DNA of 19,067 bases from Cyanobacteria bacterium UBA9971. GTDB lineage: Bacteria > Cyanobacteriota > Vampirovibrionia > Gastranaerophilales > UBA9971. Positions 15,495 to 19,067 of this stretch are shown here, piece after piece. Within the stretch, counting starts at the first letter, position 1, and each line of letters begins with the position of its first letter. The notes beneath the pieces are model-generated. The model was not told the DNA's origin, did not search any database, and saw only the letters and a list, made by a program, of their open reading frames with translations. The stretch is from contig DNRP01000130.1 in assembly GCA_003499955.1 (NCBI GenBank), forward strand, positions 1 to 19,067, given 5' to 3'. The translations under genes were made by a program, and so were the position numbers.

Positions 15495-15635
15495 TAGTTT
15501 TGTATGCTTTTAAATTCAATAATAGCACATTATTTAAAGGTGGAATTGTATAAAGAAATAGTTGGTTTGAAATGAATTATCAGAATAAAAACCAGACTTT
15601 TTAATGGATGAGCAAAAAGTGAGGGCTAAGAGTTT

Positions 15636-17684
15636 ATGAAATATTGCAGATGCAAGGGAATAAGTTCAATACCTCCATTTCAAAAAGGCTTCACCCTTAT
15701 GGAAATGATGATTTCCATGGTAGTAATAGCTATACTTATGGCGGCTTCTATGCCGATGCTAACACAATTTTCCACGGCGAAAACAGGTATAGATAAAAAT
15801 GTAATGAAATGTATTGCCAATAATACTGTGAGTAATGGCGATGGTACAAATTGGTATACGGATGCCACAGGTAATACAACAATACCAACAACCGAACCTT
15901 GCAGGGCGGCGGTTTCAGACATTCAATACAATAGAGGCAGGGCTTTCAACACTTCAGACTGGTACGCGAAAAATGGAACCGCAACGCAACAGACAATGGC
16001 TAAAAAAATTCTAAGAGTCGCCTGCGATCAGGGCGGTGAAAAAGCTTGCGATTATTTTATAAATTATTGTTGGGCAAACGCAAGTGGAAGTGTTCCATAT
16101 TGTGACGACACATCAAGTTTTACCGACTTAACATATTATCTTCATTTAAATAGAACTACTTATGTAAACAAGGGAGCCACCTATATTATTGGTCAACTTA
16201 CAAGTTTGCTTCCCAAAATGATAACAAACCTTTTGAATGAAACTGTTTATGATGCGACGACCGACCCAAATTCCAGTAATAATCTTGCGTTTGAGTTAGC
16301 CAAGCCATGGGTTTATATACTGGCTTGTAATGCCGGAATTTCGACAGGTTGCACTTATGCTTACAATCATAATTACAATAAAAGTTGTTATCAGATAAGA
16401 TCAGTATGGGCTACTGCACCGACACAAAATTATAATCTTGCTTATAATTCATCAGGTAATACTGATTCAATATACTGCGATATGAGCAGTTTTCCCAGTG
16501 CTGCTATTACCGGCTGTAATTCAATTACTTCGAATCTTCTGGGGAATGCTCCGAATGATGATTGTTCCAGAGGGTGGGCAAACAGTTATAACAGAACTTG
16601 TAATCTGGTTGCATTATTCTGGTCACAGGGACCTGCAGGAACTTATAATCTTACATGGGACGGTGCACCTCCTGCTGCCTTAGTACCAACGTCTTGTCCT
16701 ATTGCCACTCCTGCCTGTGTTACTCAGGGGCAAGGTTCTGTATGCGCAGACGGAACAGTTTATGCAGGAGATTACAGCGGGCATCATTACTATACAACTC
16801 CTCTTGATCAAGGTATGTATAATTGGAGTTCCGGACCTTCAGATGCTTTTACAAATGTAAATAATAATAGTGACGGACTTAACAATACCAGTTTACTTAA
16901 TGCTCTTACAAACCCTCCTGACTCATATGCCCCGTATAAAGCTGCACAAGCTTGTAAAGCTTTAAATGATGGGAATACTTATGGATATACCGATTGGTAT
17001 TTGCCAGCCAGAAATGAATTGGGTGTACTATATGCAAACCGTGAAGTAATAGGCAATTTTGGTCTGGGAAACTACTGGTCATCTACAGAAAATGACGGAA
17101 ACACAGCAATCGCTTGGTCTTTTAGTTATGTAAATGCTACCACCGATTATAAATGGAATTCCTTAAAACTTAGATGTGTAAGAAAAAATAGTATTATTGA
17201 CGCTTCTTGCCCTAATATAGGTGATACATGCGCTGACGGAACAAAATACGCAGGACCTTCTTCCACCTATTATCTGTTTACAACTCCTCTTGATCAAGGT
17301 CAGTTTACCTGGAATAATGGAACTTCAAAATGGACATATACAAATGCAAACAGCTCTACTTATGGATGGAATAATTATACTATTATTAATACTCTTACAA
17401 ATCCTCCTGATGAATGTGTTCCCTATAATGCTATAGCTGCATGTAAATATTTGAATAGCATATCTCAAAATGGCTATACTGACTGGTATTTGCCGGCTTC
17501 TGGAGAATTAGCTTTATTATACACAAATCAAGTTGCTATAGGAAATTTTAGTAACGGTTATTACTGGTCGTCTACTGAATCTTCAAATAATAATGTGTTA
17601 TATCAATCAATGACGAGCTCTTGGCAAAACCCGACATTAAAGTCTAATGCTTTGCATGTAAGATGTGTAAGAAGAGATCCTTAA
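15636..17684 (+). CDS. Prepilin-like surface protein with two DUF1566/Lcl_C domains
   Basis: This 682-aa protein starts with a type IV prepilin leader: 18 residues ending in QKG, then FTLMEMM with Glu at mature position +5 and a hydrophobic helix to about residue 45. A prepilin peptidase should cut after Gly18. Residues 55-350 are Cys-rich and extracellular in style. They include two stretches with paired cysteines seven residues apart (ACDQGGEKAC at 129-138, ACNAGISTGC at 230-239) that resemble Sel1-like repeats of Cys-rich bacterial proteins, and a C-x-Q-I...IYCDM piece (251-283) reminiscent of fibrinogen-like domains. Residues 370-516 and 532-680 are two copies of a DUF1566/Lcl_C domain, each with CADGT, TPLDQG, YTDWYLP, YWSSTE and RCVR. 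It is much longer than a structural pilin, so a tip or minor-pilin adhesin is likely. The binding target is unknown. GAGGG about 10 nt upstream supports the start. Confidence 0.85.
   Translation: MKYCRCKGISSIPPFQKGFTLMEMMISMVVIAILMAASMPMLTQFSTAKTGIDKNVMKCIANNTVSNGDGTNWYTDATGNTTIPTTEPCRAAVSDIQYNRGRAFNTSDWYAKNGTATQQTMAKKILRVACDQGGEKACDYFINYCWANASGSVPYCDDTSSFTDLTYYLHLNRTTYVNKGATYIIGQLTSLLPKMITNLLNETVYDATTDPNSSNNLAFELAKPWVYILACNAGISTGCTYAYNHNYNKSCYQIRSVWATAPTQNYNLAYNSSGNTDSIYCDMSSFPSAAITGCNSITSNLLGNAPNDDCSRGWANSYNRTCNLVALFWSQGPAGTYNLTWDGAPPAALVPTSCPIATPACVTQGQGSVCADGTVYAGDYSGHHYYTTPLDQGMYNWSSGPSDAFTNVNNNSDGLNNTSLLNALTNPPDSYAPYKAAQACKALNDGNTYGYTDWYLPARNELGVLYANREVIGNFGLGNYWSSTENDGNTAIAWSFSYVNATTDYKWNSLKLRCVRKNSIIDASCPNIGDTCADGTKYAGPSSTYYLFTTPLDQGQFTWNNGTSKWTYTNANSSTYGWNNYTIINTLTNPPDECVPYNAIAACKYLNSISQNGYTDWYLPASGELALLYTNQVAIGNFSNGYYWSSTESSNNNVLYQSMTSSWQNPTLKSNALHVRCVRRDP
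16794..17300 (+). repeat. Internal duplication encoding the two Lcl_C domains
   Basis: Within the prepilin-like gene a 21-nt stretch beginning ACAACTCCTCTTGATC is identical at 16794-16814 and 17280-17300, 486 bp (162 codons) apart. Other matching blocks encode TNPPD, GYTDWYLPA, IGNF and YWSSTE. The two domains are otherwise clearly diverged, so the exact block is either under constraint or kept alike by gene conversion. Confidence 0.75.
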
Positions 17685-17702
17685 TAAATATGGAGATTAA
17701 AT

Positions 17703-18230
17703 ATGAATATAAATATTAATAGAAAAAGCATTTTAGTGCTGACTGTGTCAATATTGCTATGCCAAGCAGCGGGTATAATTGGTAAATTCATCGTTAGTCC
17801 CGAATCTTTAATCTGGTATGAGTACCTTTTTAAGCCTGCATTAACTCCGACTGACTGGCTTTTTCAAGGAGTTTGGGTAATTTTATACTTGTTAATGGGA
17901 GTTTCTTTATATCTTGTCTTACAAAAAGATAGTCCTGTCAGTAAAAAGTTTGCGCTGATAATATTTGGCAGTCAACTTTTACTCAATATTTTATTGGTGC
18001 CTGTGTTTTTTGGCTTAAAATCAACAATAGGCGGGCTTATAATTTCCATATTGCTATGGATGTCTCTATGTCTGATGCTATACAAATTTTATAAAATAAC
18101 CATACCCGCAGCACTTTTAATAATTCCGTCAGTTTTATGGTCAGCTTACCTTGTCGGTTTAAATTTGACTTTCTGGATGTTAAATAGTACACATTGGGTG
18201 TTCTGGTCTTTTAAACAAAACTTGCATTAA
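17703..18230 (+). CDS. tspO: TspO/MBR family membrane protein
   Basis: This 175-aa protein has five hydrophobic segments (about 9-28, 52-73, 83-104, 107-127 and 133-157), the TspO fold. Diagnostic blocks are WYEYLFKPALTPTDW (38-52), the segment FQGVWVILYLLMG (54-66), GSQLLLNILLVPVFFGL (89-105) and LNLTFWMLN (153-161). TspO proteins bind porphyrins, haem breakdown products or sterols in the membrane and are tied to stress and tetrapyrrole handling. Which ligand applies here is unknown. It has a GGAG ribosome site (17691-17694) and starts 18 bp after the prepilin-like gene, so it is probably in the same transcript, an odd pairing. It is convergent with glutaredoxin, with only 12 bp between stops. 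Confidence 0.9.
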   Translation: MNININRKSILVLTVSILLCQAAGIIGKFIVSPESLIWYEYLFKPALTPTDWLFQGVWVILYLLMGVSLYLVLQKDSPVSKKFALIIFGSQLLLNILLVPVFFGLKSTIGGLIISILLWMSLCLMLYKFYKITIPAALLIIPSVLWSAYLVGLNLTFWMLNSTHWVFWSFKQNLH

Positions 18231-18242
18231 CTGATTTTTCAA

Positions 18243-18503
18243 TTATTGAGCAAGCATTTCATCAAGTTTACCCGAGTCATTTAATGCTTTTAAATCTGTA
18301 TATCCGCCCACATGAACGCCGTTTATGAAAATCTGCGGCACTGTTGTTCTTCCGCCGGTTATTCCTGAAAGTTTTTCTCTCATTTCATCTTCATTAGCGG
18401 TAATATCAATATCTTCAAAATCCACGCCTTTATCTCTCAAAAGGGCTTTGGCTTTTTTGCAGTAAGGGCAGTAATCTACAGTGTATGTTAAAACTTTTGC
18501 CAT
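18243..18503 (-). CDS. grxC: Glutaredoxin (dithiol, Grx3-like)
   Basis: This 86-aa protein is a classic dithiol glutaredoxin that reduces disulfides and glutathionylated proteins. The active site CPYC is at 12-15, the cis-proline loop TVPQIFI at 54-60 and the glutathione-binding GGYTDL at 66-71. Length and fold match the Grx3/GrxC group. It begins one base after the stop of the glycosyltransferase gene on the same strand, so the two form an operon. Its ribosome site must lie inside the upstream gene's 3' end: CGGGAG in the minus strand, about 6 nt before ATG. Confidence 0.93.
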   Translation of the reverse strand: MAKVLTYTVDYCPYCKKAKALLRDKGVDFEDIDITANEDEMREKLSGITGGRTTVPQIFINGVHVGGYTDLKALNDSGKLDEMLAQ

Positions 18504-18504
18504 T

Positions 18505-19067
18505 TTATACTCCCGAAGTTTCCAAGTTTTTAATTCGGCTGCTTATCATTTTTCTAAATACCGAAAGATAACCTTCTGTCATCCTTTCAGCGGAAAAATT
18601 ATCTTCAACATGTTTTCTGCAAGCCCATCTGTCTATATTCTCAACTTCTTTAACGCGTTTTATAAGTGATTCGATATCTTCTTCAACAAAGCCGGTAACT
18701 TTATGGCTTATAACTTCCGGGATAGAACCCTGATTAAGCGCGAGAACAGGAGTTCCGCATGCCATGGATTCCGCCATTACCAATCCGAATGGCTCCGGCC
18801 ATGTTACAGGATGTACTGTCATAAAAGCGTTTTTGAGCAGTTCTACTTTGTCATCGTGACCAAGTTCGCCGATATAAACAATTTGTTTGCCATCTATCAA
18901 GTGTTTGATATCTTTTTCATAATACGCCCTGTCATTCACATCGATTTTACCGGCAATAATAAGTTTATTACCTGTTTCTTTTGCAAGTCTTATGGCATGA
19001 TGAACGCCTTTTTCTTCAGAAAGTCTTCCTAAAAAAGCAATATAAGGATTATTACTGTCAGGTTCTT
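18505..19067 (-). CDS. GT4-family glycosyltransferase, 3' part (partial)
   Basis: The frame is open from the window edge to TAA at 18505-18507, giving about 186 C-terminal residues. These include YIAFLGRLSEEKGVHHAIRLA and KLIIAGKID at the start of the C-terminal Rossmann domain. The nucleotide-sugar site EPFGLVMAE follows, in the EX7E form that defines retaining GT4 enzymes, then MACGTPVLALNQGSIPEVI and TGFV. It probably transfers a sugar from an activated donor to a surface glycan, lipid or small acceptor; the acceptor cannot be deduced. An internal GTG at 18939 is not the start, because the homologous region continues beyond it to the window end. It is followed directly by the glutaredoxin gene. 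Confidence 0.9.
   Translation of the reverse strand, partial: EPDSNNPYIAFLGRLSEEKGVHHAIRLAKETGNKLIIAGKIDVNDRAYYEKDIKHLIDGKQIVYIGELGHDDKVELLKNAFMTVHPVTWPEPFGLVMAESMACGTPVLALNQGSIPEVISHKVTGFVEEDIESLIKRVKEVENIDRWACRKHVEDNFSAERMTEGYLSVFRKMISSRIKNLETSGV

Noticed and set aside
1..19067. tRNA or rRNA genes, transposases or a defence island
   Set aside because: No cloverleaf, rRNA core motif, transposase or nuclease/methylase gene was recognised on either strand.

Overview
The window is AT-rich bacterial chromosome holding fourteen convincing protein genes, one possible small orphan reading frame, and several repeats. Family content suggests a non-photosynthetic relative of the cyanobacteria, such as Melainabacteria/Vampirovibrionia of the Gastranaerophilales type. 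Pointers are ferredoxin-dependent 2-oxoacid oxidoreductase fermentation genes, a Cys-rich prepilin-like adhesin with DUF1566/Lcl_C domains, TTG/GTG starts with AGGAG-type ribosome sites, and lineage-specific proteins of unknown function. This placement is an inference from gene style; no marker here proves it.

Layout. 1-238: 3' end of a probable GT4 glycosyltransferase. 294-977 (minus): an RTX calcium-binding C-terminal fragment that lacks its N-terminal body. 967-1137: an orphan reading frame abutting the RTX break. 1233-2954 (minus): a 573-aa membrane protein of unknown function. 2955-3542: an extremely AT-rich intergenic stretch with phased A/T tracts and a duplicated promoter-like block. 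3543-7426: a fermentation cluster of an iron-type alcohol dehydrogenase followed by the alpha/gamma-fused and beta subunits of a 2-oxoacid:ferredoxin oxidoreductase. 7639-10859: a short str operon, rpsL-rpsG-fusA, that ends in a strong terminator without tuf. 11042-11461: a small unknown gene. 11519-14795: a GH65 disaccharide phosphorylase and a tandem universal stress protein, 4 bp apart. 14818-15339 (minus): a regulator-like protein made of two copies of one helix-turn-helix domain. 15636-18230: a prepilin-like multidomain adhesin followed by a TspO family protein. 18243-19067 (minus): glutaredoxin and the 3' part of a second GT4 glycosyltransferase.

How the parts fit. The dehydrogenase and oxidoreductase look like a redox pair: one produces acyl-CoA and reduced ferredoxin, the other consumes NAD(P)H by reducing an aldehyde. 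The phosphorylase would yield glucose-1-phosphate without spending ATP. The adhesin and the RTX fragment point to surface attachment.

The most unusual DNA features are a GC-rich double-hairpin repeat read in frame inside the GH65 gene, two copies of a dispersed REP-like palindrome flanking fusA, an intrinsic-terminator-like hairpin whose 3' arm contains the GH65 start codon, and a palindrome placed exactly in the spacer of a strong promoter next to the tandem helix-turn-helix gene. I did not find a clear defence locus, CRISPR array, transposase, tRNA or rRNA.
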